A DNA stretch of 64,000 nucleotides from NCBI RefSeq assembly GCF_040327995.1, contig NZ_JBEPIJ010000008.1, positions 90,902-154,901 of the forward strand. The letters are read 5' to 3'. The DNA is from Solimonas thermocellulolyticum (GTDB lineage Bacteria > Pseudomonadota > Gammaproteobacteria > Nevskiales > Nevskiaceae). Positions 63,746-64,000 of the stretch are shown here, piece by piece; the first letter of the stretch is position 1, and every line of letters begins with the position of its first letter. Both the position numbers and the translations under genes were made by a program. The notes under the pieces are model-generated. The model did not search any database. It saw only the letters and a program-made list of their open reading frames with translations, and had not been told where the DNA came from.

Positions 63746-64000
63746 ATGCATCAAGGTGATGACTCGGTTGCCCGACGCGGGCTCAGGGCGGTGGCCGTCG
63801 CGGCGCTGCTGATCGGCCAGTCGGCTTCTGCCGCGACGGTCCCCGAGGTGATCGACGCGAGCAACGCGTGGCTAGTGGCGCAGGCGCAGAGTCAGCGGCG
63901 CGTGGACGATCTGGGGGAGGAGCGGCGGGGCCTGGCGGAGGAATACCGGACGGTATTGCGGGAGATCGAGGGTCTGGAGGCGTACAACCGTCAGCTCGAG
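63746..64000 (+). CDS. DUF3450 periplasmic coiled-coil protein (N-terminal part)
   Basis: The first 85 codons are visible and the frame is open at the window end. GGAGGAGG lies six bases before the ATG. A signal peptide covers about residues 1-30 (ending SASA). The mature part is a charged coiled coil (QAQSQRRVDDLGEERRGLAE, EYRTVLREIEGLEAYNRQLE) matching DUF3450, whose genes usually precede MotA/TolQ/ExbB proton-channel, ExbD and TonB genes. A new TonB-type operon therefore probably begins here. Confidence 0.82.
   Translation, partial: MHQGDDSVARRGLRAVAVAALLIGQSASAATVPEVIDASNAWLVAQAQSQRRVDDLGEERRGLAEEYRTVLREIEGLEAYNRQLE

Overview
The window is high-GC, densely coded DNA from a bacterial chromosome. 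It most resembles a motile gammaproteobacterium, probably of the Xanthomonadales/Lysobacterales. The evidence is the gene content (RlmKL, RsmJ, a 180-kDa-type NAD-glutamate dehydrogenase, PA0069-type radical SAM protein, DUF3450), sigma-54 and sigma-28 flagellar promoters, and the run carAB-greA-rlmE-ftsH-folP-glmM-tpiA-secG-tRNA-Leu. Short heptamer-type repeat arrays fit as well. The genus cannot be fixed from sequence alone.

Region 1 (1-6092) holds the end of fliK and then fliLMNOPQR-flhB, the C-ring and export-gate genes, tightly overlapped and preceded by a good sigma-54 promoter in front of fliL. Instead of flhA, the next genes are a GcvA-like LysR regulator and a single-chain pyruvate carboxylase (6366-10941). 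A strong leftward terminator lies between flhB and the regulator and suggests a small divergent RNA. Region 2 (10938-24261) is metabolic and housekeeping: a secreted coiled-coil protein, a minimal two-component pair with a decayed DNA-binding domain, NAD-glutamate dehydrogenase, a sugar-epimerase-like protein, and a leftward block of zapE, a FAD-linked lactone oxidase, plsC, a possible 40-residue ORF and rlmKL.

Region 3 (24350-42058) is the second flagellar locus. Leftward lies flgA-flgM-flgN-ycgR-macrodomain. Rightward lies cheV (sigma-28 promoter) and flgBCDEF (sigma-54 promoter), then an interruption, then flgGHIJKL. The interruption (about 31815-35713) contains a decayed IS1182-like transposase and a Fur-box-controlled TonB receptor plus PKHD-type hydroxylase on the opposite strand. 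It splits a rod operon that is normally continuous, and a sigma-54-like sequence just before flgG may restore its expression.

Region 4 (42064-51321) contains small housekeeping genes: an SGNH esterase, a gamma-carbonic-anhydrase-like protein, SixA, RsmJ, an SCP2 protein, two tandem hotdog thioesterases, Nudix and MazG-type pyrophosphohydrolases, dapB, a GNAT enzyme, an M20 hydrolase and a radical SAM protein. Several pairs share start/stop codons, and one intrinsic terminator lies inside the start of rsmJ. Region 5 (51341-62669) is the conserved carAB to secG/tRNA-Leu(GAG) block, headed by a promoter and a strongly folded carA leader that lacks a Shine-Dalgarno sequence. Region 6 (62670-64000) has an SDR enzyme and the first 85 codons of a DUF3450 protein, probably the first gene of an ExbB/TonB-type operon running out of the window.
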